Origin: Elmis aenea
Taxonomy: Eukaryota; Arthropoda; Insecta; Coleoptera; Elmidae
NCBI GenBank assembly: GCA_947652605.1
Contig: OX393580.1
Span: forward strand, 17,690,159 to 17,754,158
Length of the DNA: 64,000 bases
Direction of reading: 5' to 3'
Shown here: one piece after another, positions 51,216 through 63,573 of the stretch
Numbering within the stretch: the first letter of the stretch is position 1
How the letters are laid out: each line of letters opens with the position of its first letter
Made by a program: the position numbers and the translations under genes
The notes under the pieces: generated by a model
Seen by the model: the letters and a program-made list of their open reading frames with translations, nothing else
What the model was told of the DNA's origin: nothing
The model's database searches: none

Positions 51216-52815
51216 AAAACGGGCAAGTTGAAGCGATAATTTCTCAAGTGCCGGTTGTGAATCTCAAACAATTTTAATGCGTTTAAATAGAATTTCAATT
51301 TGCTGACCTATTATCTACATTAAGCTGTGTTTGTTTTAGTATGGGACTACGCTTTAATTTGGAAATCGAACCATCCGGTCCTCACAAAAGACATTTAACA
51401 CTGTTTGTGTCATTTTAGTGAGCACGTCTCTCGTTCAAGACTTTGCGCATAAATATTTGAGTATGAGATGTTGCCGCATTAGTTTGGAATCTAGTGGCCT
51501 TACGATTTGGGAGATCATGTCGAGGAATTGGTTGAAGTTTGGGTTGCGTCATGCATTTTCGCAACATTCTTGAGATAAAAATGGGCCTTAAATTTGGAAA
51601 AGTTTGTGAGAATACGTTTTTTACCTAATTTAATTGTCGAACGGTTGACAACTTGTAAAATAAAGACATTTTGAGGTTCAATGTCTACAAGTTTCATTTA
51701 GAAAAACATACTTATATAGCGCAGATTCTTTTTGAAGACATTTTAAACCAGTTTCGTCTTTTGCCAGTCGATTATTAATTTTTACATGCGCTATCGTAGC
51801 AAATCTCATCGTTGACAATGACTTTAATGTATGTTTGTTTGTATACTTCAACTATTTAACGTTTTTTGAATTCCCCTGTTTTTCATTTAAAAAAAGACAT
51901 CTAGACTTCTTGTTATCAAGAAAAAAACAAAGTTAAGTTAGATTAAACATTTTTTAAAACGTAATTTAAGTTTTGTTTATTAGTGTAATTACAAACGCCA
52001 ATCATAAACAAAAATAAAAGTTGTGCAATGGAAGTGGATATCTACAGATAAGCCCTTTGTTTTGGCTGCAAAGTTACTAACACTGAAACCATGTTGAAAC
52101 CATAATTTACTTATTGTTTGTTGATGAAATGTTTCAATATGTTAGGTTACATCGCTCCAACAGAGCATTAAATGTTATATTACTGTTGTTCCTGCTAGAA
52201 TGTCTAAAGTTATCATTGTTCCAGACTTAGTACCCGCTTGTAATTAATTTTGCAACTAGACAATATCATACCTTTCATTTAATTCAAGTTAAATTTAAAG
52301 TTCACACAGTCGAATACATTTTCAACAACTCCGAACCGAAAATTTGTTTTATTTGATTAAAACCGCACTTATTTAGAATAAATGTGTTATTGTACCAATC
52401 CTCAAAAAAACTTTGGCGCAATATTATATTTCCAAATGAAAGAAATCGAGCGACCGATGGAAATTCAAAGAAAGAAAGGATCTAAAAGAAAGACGTTTTA
52501 GGCATTTTAATGTCCAAAGACTTCGTTAATTTTCTTTTGACGAGAAAATTTAATCTAGACAGTCGTTATAAACATTCTTTTGATTTAAATACTTCATTTT
52601 TAAGACAAAGCTAAGAAATTGTATCCGAAAGTTTTTGCTTATTGTGCAGTTTTAATCCCGCTGAATACGATAAAATCGGTTTATCATTAATTTCAATTTA
52701 CAAAATTGATAAGGTTTAAAATGAACATAAATTTCGCCCACGATAAAAAAAAAAGGGTAAAGCACGCTAAGCTGCAAGTATATTTGTAGCTACATTCATC
52801 AGTTAGCGAGCTACA
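51216..52815. other. No gene seen
   Basis: Long AT-rich stretch without recognised features. Confidence 0.5.
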
Positions 52816-52936
52816 CCATGTATTAGGGATTCTGAAGTCTCGGCTTTTTTAAATTCCCGAGACTCGAGACACAAATTTTGAAAAGTCCCGGGAGTTTTAC
52901 TTTTGCATGGCAAAATGGGATTTTAAAAGTAGGTAC

Positions 52937-53770
52937 TAGGGTTTGTCGGTTTTTAAAAATCGGTTTTGAAAAACCGGTTTTTTTGAAAAAAATTATGTAT
53001 TCGAAAAACCGGTTTTTTTTAACTAAAAAACCGGTGTTTAAGCCTAGATTTAACAAGTAAAAAATAAATATCTACATAAAAATCTGTACACTTCTGCTTC
53101 ATTTGCAAAATCCAAAAAACGTTGTTACAAAAAAATCAAACATATTTCCGCTGGCTTCAAGAATTGATATAGTCAAGTTATCGGAAAAATATTATCTAGA
53201 ATTTACCCCAATTCTGCTATAGAATTGGAAACAAATTTCGATGAAGATGAAGATATTATTAAGGGTTTTTGGATTTGCTGTTTTTATTAAAGGTTCCTCG
53301 ATAAATCTAAGAATTGATTTCTCCATCTCTTCTTTCAAGACATTTCTTTTTCATTAAAGGCAGAATTTGCAGTATTTGAATCAACTAATAAAAGAATAAA
53401 GAATTTGGGCACACTGTTTGAAGCTTTAAAAACAGTAAGACTCAGCTCAATAGTCAGCGAACCAGTGTTTTCTGTATCTGGTAATTTTGTATCTCAAATA
53501 CGAACCAGATTAAGTCATGATTCCGTAAATGTTTTGTGTTTTTAAAATCATGTTTTTTAAAGAAAAAAGCAAATTAAAAAATTGCTATTTATGGTTTGTT
53601 GGAAGTTTAGAATTTTATTTTTATTTGTTATCTTATTATTTGGTTTCATTTGAAATTTGTTTTATATTTTATAAAATTATGAAATGTAAATTATTTTATT
53701 ACGTTTTAATTGTTTTTTTAAAACTATTCGAAAACCGGTTTTTCAAAAGTCGGTTTTTGTATAAACCCTA
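52937..53770 (+). mobile_element. Inner hAT element with AACCGG motifs
   Basis: Perfect 8-bp target duplication gtaggtac (52929-52936, 53771-53778). Ends tagggttt and aaaccctaa-type (aaaccctA at 53763-53770), with repeated tcggttttt/aaaccggtttt motifs at both ends. It holds a hATC remnant on the plus strand. Lies inside the hAT element at 52824-55081. Confidence 0.9.
53360..53570 (+). pseudogene. hAT transposase C-terminal (hATC) remnant
   Basis: The plus strand reads E-F-A-V-F-E..L-G-T-L-F-E-A-L-K-T-V, then S-E-P-V-F-S-V-S-G-N-F-V and I-R-T-R-L-S-H-D-S-V-N-V-L-C-F-L-K. This is the end of the hAT dimerisation domain, where the family usually shows S-x-x-x-E-R-x-F-S-x-x-G and R-x-x-L. The upstream catalytic part is missing, leaving a non-autonomous derivative of about 0.83 kb whose ends match hAT. 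Confidence 0.75.
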
Positions 53771-54105
53771 GTAGGTACCAATGCATTTAAAAAGGAGTCA
53801 GATAGCCAGCCTACTTCTAATTTTTGTGAAAAATATTGCTCCAATAGAAAATTTTCGCTCACTTTCCGTTGTTGTTGGCTTAATTGTGAGCAATGATTCA
53901 TATAAAAGATTAAGGTTCGGAGTCCGGTTTCCAGTTGATTCTAAAATCTGACACTCCTTTTGATAGTTGCATTTTTGGTTTTTACGGTTGAACTTCTTTG
54001 CTGGTTCAATAATTCATTGTTTAATTCTTTTTAAATCGACATATTAGCGAATAAAGTTGTGTTAAATTGAAGTAATTTTTTCACCAGAAAATTAACAATA
54101 ACTTC

Positions 54106-54610
54106 TTAAGTCAATAAAGTGGCATCTCGGCGACTCAGAGCTTCAACTGCCAGTTTTATAGAACCGAATACTCCAGAAATATTTTCCAGTACGTAAATAT
54201 TTGATTGATTCCAAATATCGCCACTATCGAGATCAATCAAAGATTTTTTGATGACATTTCGTAGTTTTAAAAATCCTTCGATCATGAGAATCAAGGAATT
54301 CCACCTTGTCTTCACGTCGAGGCATAAATTAAGATCAACATCAAATACGCTCTTCACGTGTTTTTGTAAAATCGTGTTTTAATGCACTTTTTTGAAACAA
54401 TCTGATAATTTTTCGAGTTTTATTTAGGGCTTTATCAAAGCTCGGTTTTATACACAGATTTGCATTCTGAAATTCTACACTCTTATTATTTTCACTGTCA
54501 TTTTTCTCGATATTTTGTTCATCATCACCATCGTTATCGTCATCTTCGTCAGAATCTTCAGTTGTTTGATGTTCATCCTCTTTTTGATATACGAAATTTA
54601 TTACGGCCAA
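54106..54610 (-). pseudogene. hAT transposase middle-region remnant
   Basis: Two minus-strand frames join near 54350 with a frameshift. The first (54341-54610) begins A-V-I-N-F-V-Y and an acidic Asp/Glu stretch, followed by N-K-T-R-K-I-I-R-L-F-Q-K-S-A. The second (54106-54357) has L-N-L-C-L-D-V-K-T-R-W-N-S-L, a very characteristic hAT box that lies within the catalytic region, then I-E-G-F-L-K-L. The N-terminal BED finger and hATC end are not visible. It is the gene remnant of the outer hAT element. Confidence 0.78.
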
Positions 54611-54790
54611 TAAATTTTGCTATATTATATAATAGTTATTTATGTATTAAGGCCAAAAAGTACGTTTTGGCCGAGGTGCATATTACATTTTTTGTGCGAT
54701 AGAATTAAAAACAATTTAAATTTTTAGTATTTTTCAAAAATATAGGTTAGAAACTACGTGACATTCTGTCCCTGACAGATGACGGCGTTT

Positions 54791-54916
54791 GTACTGCATT
54801 ACCGGCCCTTTCCTTAGCAACGGCCGTAAAAGTTACTTTTTCGGCCGTTGCTAAGGTAACGGCCTGAAAAGTAACTTTTATAGCCGTTGCTAAGGATAGG
54901 GCCGGTAATGCAGTAC
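54791..54916. repeat. Strong palindrome with TTAGCAACGGCC motif
   Basis: Arms gtactgcattaccggccc.. (54791-54840) and ..gggccggtaatgcagtac (54864-54916) pair almost throughout. The ccttagcaacggcc block appears three times (54821 forward; 54843 and 54882 reversed). It may be a tiny MITE or a hAT internal structure. Confidence 0.75.
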
Positions 54917-55089
54917 TTTATGGTTGCTAGCGCGTCCGACAAACAGCTGTTTCTAGTACGATCGCACAAAAAAACATTTATCGAAAAGTCTCGAATCCCG
55001 GAAGTTTTTTTTTGAAATTCCTGGGAATCGAGACACCAAAAAGTCTTGATATTCCCGGGTTGTCTCGACACAGAATCCCTACCATGTAT

Positions 55090-55929
55090 AAATGAACTGC
55101 TAGTACCGAGTATCGCGTTTGCAGCGTTGTTTGATCACGGTACCGTAAAATTTGCCCAAGTAAATCAAATTTTTAACGTAATATCTACTATCTAGTATTA
55201 TTGTGGATATTTTTACGAAACTCTTAATATTTTTAAGATTAGTCTTATATAGTTCTTGTCTGAAATTCTTAATGTGTAAGTATGTCAGTATACTTATACT
55301 TAAAATATAAGCAACAAAAAACCATTATCGTTTAGGTTTGCGGGCTCAGTAAGAAGGTTGTTTAGGTCCAAGCTTTTTATTTGAGAGTTTCTAAAGCTCT
55401 TATCCTGCAATATCTCCAAAAACAGTCGTGTAAATCAAGCTTAGCCTTTATCTGGAATGGACTCAAAGTTTCCTGTTGAGCCCATGAACTTTGTGTTTAA
55501 GCTGCGGTCAAAGTGTCGCTTTTTGGGTGTATCACAACCGGATACTTAAAAATTATTGACATTATTTATAAGTTTAAGAGTATTATAGCAAGGATAAGTA
55601 ACTTTTTAGTAGAATTTCTGGACCTAAAACTTTTTAGAAAATAATTGTCGACTTACAGAGGACTTTTTAAATATTTTTCGCTTTGTGTACCGGTATTAAG
55701 ACTTTTAATAATTCTTTACAGCTATTTATTATGGGATTTTTAAAGTTATCCTGTTTTTATTGCATGTTCAAAACCACATAAGCTCATTTATGGATTGGAA
55801 TGGAATTGGTCACTAAATTTAATTTGAAGTCCAAAGCAAATAAAAATTATAAATATCTTCAAGAAAACGTTTCAAAATATGTTAAAAAGAAAACCAGTTA
55901 TTCGTAGCTCGCTTTTTATAATATAAAGG
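55090..55929. other. No gene seen
   Basis: AT-rich with no supported features. Confidence 0.5.
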
Positions 55930-55931
55930 TA

Positions 55932-56789
55932 CGGGAGACCGGGGATGAAAGTAACATGGGTAGGTTGTAACAGTGCCTATAGTTTATTTAATTTTTGTTA
56001 TATGTCGCCCTAAGCGCTTGTGCAATGTTCATTTGCATCCACCTTCCTACCTACATTGCTAGTTTTCATCTGACATAGGGGTTAAGTTTTTGCCAGTCAG
56101 TCACTATTTTCCGCCGAAAAGTTAATGCGTTGTGTCACCGGTCGAGTCACTTTTAGGCGATCTCTAAAAGAGGAACAAAAAAGTACCTAGATTATTATGT
56201 TCTAAATTTTGTTGACTGTTGGTAGATGCAATACAATTTGACGTTGGAATCGTGGTTAATGGTGGATTACCTCCAATTTGTTTGTGTACACTTGGGGTCA
56301 AAAGTAAAAGTGTCACAACCAACCCCAATCAATGTTTTCACTTGCAAAAGTTCACTCTTAGCACATAATGGGTGGCTCTTCGTAGATGAGAACATAAATT
56401 TTCCAATTTGTAGTATTTTTTTGTTTCACATTTTTAAATATTTTTTCATTTTGCTAATGTGTATTTTGGAATCAAATAATAATTTTGTTGATGAATACTA
56501 ATATATTTACCCACTACTTATGAGCTGTGTAAATTAATTTGCCGTTACAACTTACCACGATCATTGTGTTACTTTTAGCCCCAACGTTGAGGTTGGAAGT
56601 AACAGCTGTCTTACCACAGATAAAAACAAATTTCTCACATATGGTTTACGAAACACATGAAATAAATATCTTGGAATGAATACAAATGTCCAATCTATCA
56701 TTAAATCAATTTGGATGTAAAAAACTTGTTATACTCTTTGAGAAATTAAATAAAAACAAAAAAAAAAACTTTTCATTCCCGGTCTCCCC
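55932..56789. mobile_element. TA-flanked MITE with GTAACA motifs
   Basis: TA at 55930-55931 and 56790-56791. Ends cgggagaccggggatgaaag and cttttcattcccggtctcccc. Subterminal variants of gttacaac/gtaacagt and aaccaacccc recur near both ends (55952-55972, 56313-56325, 56545-56600). No transposase. Likely a pogo or Tc1-group non-autonomous element. Confidence 0.82.
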
Positions 56790-56791
56790 TA

Positions 56792-58391
56792 CTCATTTTT
56801 GTGAGTAATTTCAAAAAATTAAAGAAGTATTAAAGGAAAATCCATTTGTGTCACATTTTCAGTTATTTGAAAGTTTAAAACCAATTTAAAATTGGTCCAA
56901 AATACTGCGTAGTGTTGTATTTCTCCTTAAACTCTTTTAGTGTCTACGATGCCCTCAACGGTCAAGTAATGTATATAATTTATTAATAAAAGATTGTACA
57001 TTTCACACTGACGGGAGTTAAAACTTAATAATTCGACGTATCTTGATGTCAAGACACAAACACACTAGATTGAGCCAGATATGCCCTTCATATTTGTGCT
57101 CTTTCAACCGTAGCCTTTATAACAAACCCCCAACATAGCTAGCAACTAAATAACGTTCTGTTGTTTGCAAACAACCTTTGGTAAATGCTTTCGTCTAAAA
57201 GTTGCCGACCCGGGGAGATGTTTTGTTTAGAGAAAACAGCATTCTCTGAAAGTTTCGCGAATGTTACATACTACCATAACTATAAGATATCCCTAGTGAA
57301 ACAATACATCCCTATGTAAAGAACACATACGTTAAAATCCTTTATATGTAAAGCTTAACTTGTCCTAATCTATCTGATCCGAAAAGGGATTTTCTGTGTA
57401 ATCTTTACAGTAGATATTGATCGGTAAATAAATTTTCAAAATTGGAGAATATTGCAAGATCGAAAAAGCTACTAAAACAGGGCTTTAAGTTGAAAACAAA
57501 TACTTTAAGTTCGTGTAAATTAATAATAAAATAGTTGTTCTTTCTGCATAATTAACAATTTGTAACTACAAATGAAAACTTGTTTGTTCAATGTTATTGA
57601 AAATTAGTGCCAGAAATTACAAATGTCTTAAACTTTTTGTTTTTGAGTGTAGTGGATAATTTGCTTTTTGTTGTGTTAAAAACTACACCTAAATGAACAA
57701 AGCGTGACAAAATAATAAACAAAAGAGAATGAAAATGAAAGACAAATAAAGACGTGATGTTACTGTTTATTGTGAGCTACATAAATACAATTTTATTAGG
57801 CGTATTTACACAAAAAAATCAATTTACATTTCCAAAATTTTAATTAAACACATTTGCGTAAAAGCACGCCTGACTCCCCACATTAAACGTACAAAAACCT
57901 TCTATTAAAATTTAGCTTAGAATATATATCTACTGCGTTCGTCTTAAGAGCCAGTTTTGTGACAAATGAAATGAATTTTCAGAAAATTACGTTTCTCCTC
58001 GTCCTTTTCTCCTAATTCTGTCAGGATCATCGTCCTCTCAGTGTTACAAAGCCCACTTCAAGCTCGAACGTGACTGTACCATTCGCTCGCACATGCGGGT
58101 AACCCAAAAAACAAAAAAATTTACTCGTTTCTGTACTTTGTACAACTTCTTATTGTAGAGCATGAGTAAGCTTTCAGATGCCACACCTTATATCTTGGTA
58201 TGATAAATCGTTTGCACACCTGCGGGTGAGTAAAAGTATTTGATGGATTTTACACAAATTTTTCATCTTTTCGTGTGAGGATAATTGCAAAATCTCAATC
58301 AGTCTAAATCATTCTCTAAATTTATCGTCTTTTTAAACAATATAATTCAACTATATAAGAGCTTTAATAAATCAACTAGGTGTTCACTGCC
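56792..58391. other. No gene seen
   Basis: Anonymous AT-rich sequence; no domain or repeat pair recognised. Confidence 0.5.
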
Positions 58392-58399
58392 CCTGTCAG

Positions 58400-59718
58400 C
58401 AGGGCCGTTTTTGGCGGGGGGCGAAAGTGTGCCCCGCACGTGGGCGGCCGAATTAGAGGGCGGCCAAGGGCGCAAGAGATGGCGCTGAAAATCCCTCTTA
58501 CACATAATGACAAATTTACAGTCATTCAAACAGTTTGCAACTAATGCAAAAAAATGTATTATTGATTTCTCAGAAAATATTATTCTTGATAAAAGTTGGT
58601 GCATGGTCTAAAACTAGTATTATTAGATGAAAAAAATTTCAGTAAAAAGTCATGGAACACTAGATTATAACGATTTTTGTAATATTCGCAGGAGTAAAAT
58701 GCCCCTATTTTAGGAGATATAAAAAAAAATTATAGGAAAAAGTTATTTAGAATCTCAAAATAAGGCTAGATTTAAATTTTGAAGGTCAAATTCTAATTTT
58801 TATTTTTTAAGAAATTTTAACATTCAAAAAGTCTACAACAAATGGAAAAGTTTTTTATTATCGATTTCTCAAAAAATTATATTCTTGATAAACGGTAGTG
58901 CATGGTCCAAAACTAATTTTAAATAAAAAAAAGTTTAATAAAGTCATAGGACACTAGATTTTAGCGATTTTTGAAATATTCGCAAAAGTAAAGTGCTTAA
59001 AATTTTATAATAATTGTAATTTTGGAATTTGACCGTCAAAATTTACATCTAGCCTTATTTTGAGATTCTAAATAACTTTATTTTACAATTCTTTTTTGTA
59101 TCTCTTAAAATAAAGGCACTTTACTCTTGCAAATACTTCAAAAATGGCTAAAATCTAGTGTCCAATGAATTTTTATCAAACTTGTTTTTATCTAAAAATT
59201 AGTTTTAGACTATGCACCAACTTTAATGAAGAATAACATTTTCTGAGAAATCAATAATAAAAAACTTTTCCATTTGTTGCAGACTTTTTGAATGTTAAAA
59301 TTTTTTAAAAAATAAAATTTTGAATTTGATCTTTAAAATTTAAATCTAGCCTTATTTTGAGATTCTAAATAACTTTTTTTTATAAATAGTTTTTATATCT
59401 CATAAAATAAGGGCACTTTGCTCTTGCAAATATTTCAAAAATCCTTAAAATCCAGTGTCCTATGACTTTTTATTAAACTTTTTTTTATCCTAAAATTAGT
59501 TTTAGACCATGCACCAACTTTTATCAGAAATAAAATTTTTTGAGAAATCAATAATAAAAATTTTCCCCATTTGTTGCAGACTTTTTGAATGACGCTGTAT
59601 ACATGTTAAATATAATACTTGCAACGACAATTATTTATTTTTTTATTTCAATTTTTTTGTTTACCGAGGCGGCGAAACGTACGTTAGCACGCGGGCCAAG
59701 TACTCAGAAACGGCACTG
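58400..59718. mobile_element. hAT foldback with four internal 285-bp units
   Basis: Perfect 8-bp target duplication cctgtcag (58392-58399, 59719-59726). Ends cagggccgtttttggc and aaacggcactg. The body (58540-59595) contains four related units, two forward and two inverted, sharing tgagaaatcaataataaaa / ttattattgatttctca, gcaccaact / agttggtgc and agccttattttgagattcta. It therefore folds into a hairpin of about 500 bp per arm. No coding capacity. Confidence 0.85.
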
Positions 59719-59794
59719 CCTGTCAGATAATCCACAATGTTATACAGTAGAAAAACTTTAAGAGATTTGTTTTTGTCTATTTTTACACTAAAAA

Positions 59795-60480
59795 ATGGTA
59801 AAAATATACTACTTAAGACTTGAAAGTGTCTTTAACATTTTCAGAAACTTTAACATAGGAAACTATAGGCCCATAGCAATACTCACAAACATTAGTAAGA
59901 TATTTAAAAAAATAATCTGCAACAGAATTGAAAATTACCTAGAACACTTTGGCATAATAAACAACGCTCAAAATGGATTCAGGAAAGGCAAAACTACCCG
60001 CGCTATTTACATGGTAATCCGAAATGTATTTCAATCCCTCAATAAAGACGAACACACCATAGTCATGTGTGTTGATGTCTCAAAAACTTTCGATGGTGTT
60101 GACCACGAGATACTACTAACGAAATTAGAACACTATGGTATACGAGGGACCGCCCATAACCTTATAAAATCTTATCTCTCGAAAAGAAACCTATATGTTG
60201 CCAGAAAAGACTCGTCAGATAGATTTGTAAAATCTAACAAAAAGAAAATCAAAAAGGAGTGCCGCAAGGATCAATCTTATACATACTGTACACTAATGAT
60301 CTTTCAGATTTTGCCAAAACTTCCCTTATACAATTTGTCGATGACACATCTGCTATTATTAGTGACTCGGATTCCAAAAATTCTGAACAAAAACGCTTAG
60401 ACTGCGTAGGCCAACATTGATTCACATTAAACAATTTAACCTTAAAAGTCAATAAAACTCAAGTAATAAAATTTTTACAG
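59795..60480 (+). pseudogene. CR1-like reverse transcriptase, 5' piece
   Basis: The plus strand encodes N-Y-R-P-I-A-I-L-T-N-I-S-K-I-F, G-F-R-K-G-K-T-T, V-D-V-S-K-T-F-D-G-V-D-H-E-I-L-L-T-K-L-E-H-Y-G-I-R-G and S-Y-L-S-K-R. After a frameshift near 60255 come G-V-P-Q-G-S-I-L, L-Y-T-N-D-L and the catalytic F-V-D-D-T box near 60335. The style fits the CR1/Daphne side of non-LTR retrotransposons rather than the Jockey copies here. It stops where the antisense Jockey-like copy begins (60481). The 3' piece is found at 61900-62480. The endonuclease is missing. Confidence 0.8.
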
Positions 60481-61625
60481 TTTTTTTTTTTAATTTAAAA
60501 TTTGCAATGCACCTAATCCAATAGATTAATAAACATTTTAACTTTAACCTAATTTACTACGTTTGTGTTTGAGTCTGGATGTCGCCAATGGTCCATCCTA
60601 GTCACTATTACAATCTACACTACACTACTGTGGCTACATAGCACTGTACTCTGCTTTTGTACACTTTAAGTCTTCACAAGTTCAAACGGTTTAATCCGTT
60701 TGAGCCTACGCACTAGTTGTTGATTATCGAGAAGTTGGAGCACTTCCATGTTGGAATGTCTGTGGAGCCTCTCCTCGTGGCTTTTGGCAGCTTTTTTAAT
60801 TTCTTCCTGGACAGATTCTACCTGGAGTTCCCGGTGTAAGTCGCTGTTCCGAACATACCAAGGGGCATTTACTATGCTTCTTAATACGCGGTTTTGGAAT
60901 ATTGAAGACAGTTGTAGTTGCTTTTTTTGGTACAGCCCCATAAATGAAGGCCATATGTCCAAACAGGCTTGAGCACCTGTTTGTATAGGAGCAGTTTGTT
61001 TTGGATAGAAAGCTGGGAATTTCTTCCTATCAGCCGATACATATCTCTATACTTTATCTTAAGCTGTTCCGTTTTCTTTTTGACGTGTTCCTTCCATTTT
61101 AACTTGACGTCTAAGTTTAGGCCAAGATATTTAGCGGTCTTTTTGCAAGGGATTATATTATTATTTAGATACACTGGTAGGTAGTTTATTCTTTTGTTGG
61201 TGAAATTAATGTGAACAGATTTTTCTTCGTTGATTTTTATATGCCACTGTTTTGTCCATGCATATATATTTGATTAATTGCGCTTTGGAGATTTTCTGTT
61301 GTTTCTTCTATGGTTGCTCCTGTAGTTAGAACTGCGGTGTCGTCGGCAAATGTGGCGAGTTTTCCGTTTTCTGTTTCTGGAATGTCATGTGTATACAGCA
61401 GGTACAATACCGGTCCAAGGACACTTCCTTGAGGTACCCCTGCTCTTATAAACTCGTTTTCCATTTTGACCTTAAACGTTCGCTGAGATAGATATGACTC
61501 CAGGAGCTGACTATATTGAACAGGTATCATTTTCTTGAATTTTATTAGTAGTTCTTTATGCCAGACTTTGTCAAATGCTTTAGCAACATCGAGGAATGTT
61601 GCCGAACACATTTTTTCTTCTTACA
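60481..61625 (-). pseudogene. 5'-truncated Jockey-like retrotransposon
   Basis: On the minus strand from 61611: F-L-D-V-A-K-A-F-D-K-V-W-H, A-G-V-P-Q-G-S-V-L-G-P, Y-T-H-D-I-P and A-T-F-A-D-D-T-A-V-L, the palm of a Jockey-type reverse transcriptase. After frame changes come Y-L-G-L-N-L-D-V-K-L-K-W-K-E-H (about 61130-61080), thumb sequence, and W-Y-V-R-N-S-D-L-H-R-E-L (about 60860). The frame closes at 60666, followed by a 3' UTR and a T-run at 60481-60493, the antisense poly-A. At least three frame breaks. It is inserted in the CR1-like element in reverse. Confidence 0.85.
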
Positions 61626-61678
61626 AAGTAAAATAACATCCAACTTAAAACTTTAAAATAATTCCAAAACTATAATAA

Positions 61679-61824
61679 GGGTCCACACACACCGCCGCGA
61701 TCTCGACGCGGTCGCGGGCGCGGGCGCGGGCGCGGTCACGATAATTGGTAACCAAGGTTACTTATTATCGTAACCGCGCCCGCGCCCGCGACCGCGTCGA
61801 GATCGCGCCGGTGTGAGTTGACCT
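61679..61824. mobile_element. GC-rich Harbinger-type MITE, copy 2
   Basis: TAA flanks (61676-61678, 61825-61827). Arms cgcgatctcgacgcggtcgc and gcgaccgcgtcgagatcgcg with gggcgc runs; 146 bp. Same ends as 28824-28981, with inner sequence diverged in a compensating, arm-matched way. Confidence 0.8.
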
Positions 61825-61899
61825 TAAATGCTGTTAATAAAATATCATTTCTTGGTTTATGTATTGACTGTCACTTTCGCACTTAAAAACCTAAAAAAC

Positions 61900-62480
61900 T
61901 GGTCAATACAAACGCGGCCAAAACTGCATCTCATGCATATGTTGAATTTTTTGGGGTACGCAAGTGACTCTGAACGCCTCTTCATTATACAAAAGCGATA
62001 TATAAGAAATAGATTTGGTCTAAACTACCGAGATCACTGTAAAGACACTTTTCGTGACAAAGAAATATTAACTTTTTACGGTCTATTCATTCTCGAAGCC
62101 ATCCTTTTCGTAAGAAATAATTTTGATGTGTTCGAATTGAATATAAGAAACCATTCAGCCAATACCCGATATAAAAAAAAATCCAAAGCCGGATTGCTTC
62201 AAATATACCTATCTTCAAAAAAATGTTGCCTCTATAATTATATTATACAACTAATTTAAAACATCACCTGAGAGTATATAAAATCTTCCCACTCACGACT
62301 TGAAGAAAAGATTAAGAAATGTTTTAAATTCTAAAGCTTACTGTGGAGTTAGTTAATACCATAGTGACGCTTACTTTAAGAACTCTTTTAAGTAAATATA
62401 ATTTGTGGGTGTATATTTGTGTATTATCATTATTGTGACATGTTCTTCACCTTTTTGGATATTCAGAACAAATAAAGACT
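61900..62480 (+). pseudogene. CR1-like reverse transcriptase, 3' piece
   Basis: The plus-strand frame contains S-E-R-L-F-I-I-Q-K-R-Y-I-R, Y-R-D-H-C-K-D-T-F, I-L-T-F-Y-G-L-F-I-L-E-A and F-E-L-N-I-R-N-H-S-A-N-T-R, the conserved C-terminal end of CR1-group proteins. It closes at 62257-62259. A 3' UTR follows to about 62480 (attcagaacaaataaagacta). It is the continuation of the copy at 59795-60480; the thumb between them is missing or lost. Confidence 0.75.
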
Positions 62481-63573
62481 ATTAACATAAAGACCTTTGG
62501 AAAATTTAAAATTTTTTGCCACAAACAAAATGCATGAAGGTATACAATCAGATTGTTTTTAAAACTTGCTGTTTTTAAACACAGTAAGGGTAGAAATATG
62601 CATTACTAAAAGTATCTCTAACATTTTCATAATATACAAAACACAAACTTTTGTGTTCTTTTTATTTATTTAGCGAAAATGTTTTCGTATATAAACATTT
62701 CGTATCTTAAAACCAGCTCACGTTACAAACTTTGTATCAGTTTTCATATTTCGTGTTTTTTTTTCGCAAATTAAAACCGTTTTTCTGGTGAGCTTAAATA
62801 ATATCTGGAAATATTTGTTTTTGTACGGGTGGAGTTCAATGGAAATTATTCAGGGGTTACTTCGTATACCCGTGAAATAGGATCAAAGAGATGAAACCAA
62901 GCGTTCAATGTATGTCAATTATTAAAGTATGTTTAGGTTTCGTAACAAAGAGAAAATTATTACTGATGTTTGTTGGTAGTTCTAACGAAACAGCATTCAT
63001 TTGGTTAAATTTTAACACTAACGCGACTCCAGTAAATAATACTTTTTTACAATGATGGAGCCTTTACATTCAAAACCTTTAGATTAGGTTTCGTGGTACA
63101 AAAAAAAAGGTTGATTGTAAATAGTAAAATCTTTTTTGTGCTAAGTATTGTAAAGATAAAATAAATCTATCTTGTATTCAATTTCATAAGCTCGTCAAAC
63201 AAAATTACAAAGTGACTCGACAGTTGAAGGTTATCTTTTTTATCAAGGCAAACGAAAATTGAGACATGAATAAAATTTCGCAAAAAACTGGGATATCATT
63301 AGTGGATATCACAAACGATAATTTTTTAGGAGAAAAATTTTTCCATTAGTTATATAAATGTTTTGTGTTCGTATAAGATTTGGAGTTCAGGATATCCACC
63401 AGATATTAAAATTTAAAATCGAACTAATAATATAAATATACTTGTTAAGTTTATCATTAAAAACTAAGTTAATTAAAGATCAAAATGATTCTAACACAAA
63501 ACACAAGATAAAAATCTGATAAAACAAAAAATTTCCTTCATGCTTAAAATCGACAAAGCATTTTTTTTTAGAG
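62481..63573. other. No gene seen
   Basis: AT-rich, nothing recognised. Confidence 0.5.

Larger units (their letters stand above)
52824..55081 (-). mobile_element. hAT element with nested hAT
   Basis: Perfect 8-bp target duplication ccatgtat (52816-52823, 55082-55089). Ends tagggattctg and cagaatcccta, followed by gtctcg/cgagac motifs on both sides. It contains a transposase remnant on the minus strand (54106-54610), a strong palindrome (54791-54916) and a second hAT element (52937-53770). Confidence 0.9.
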
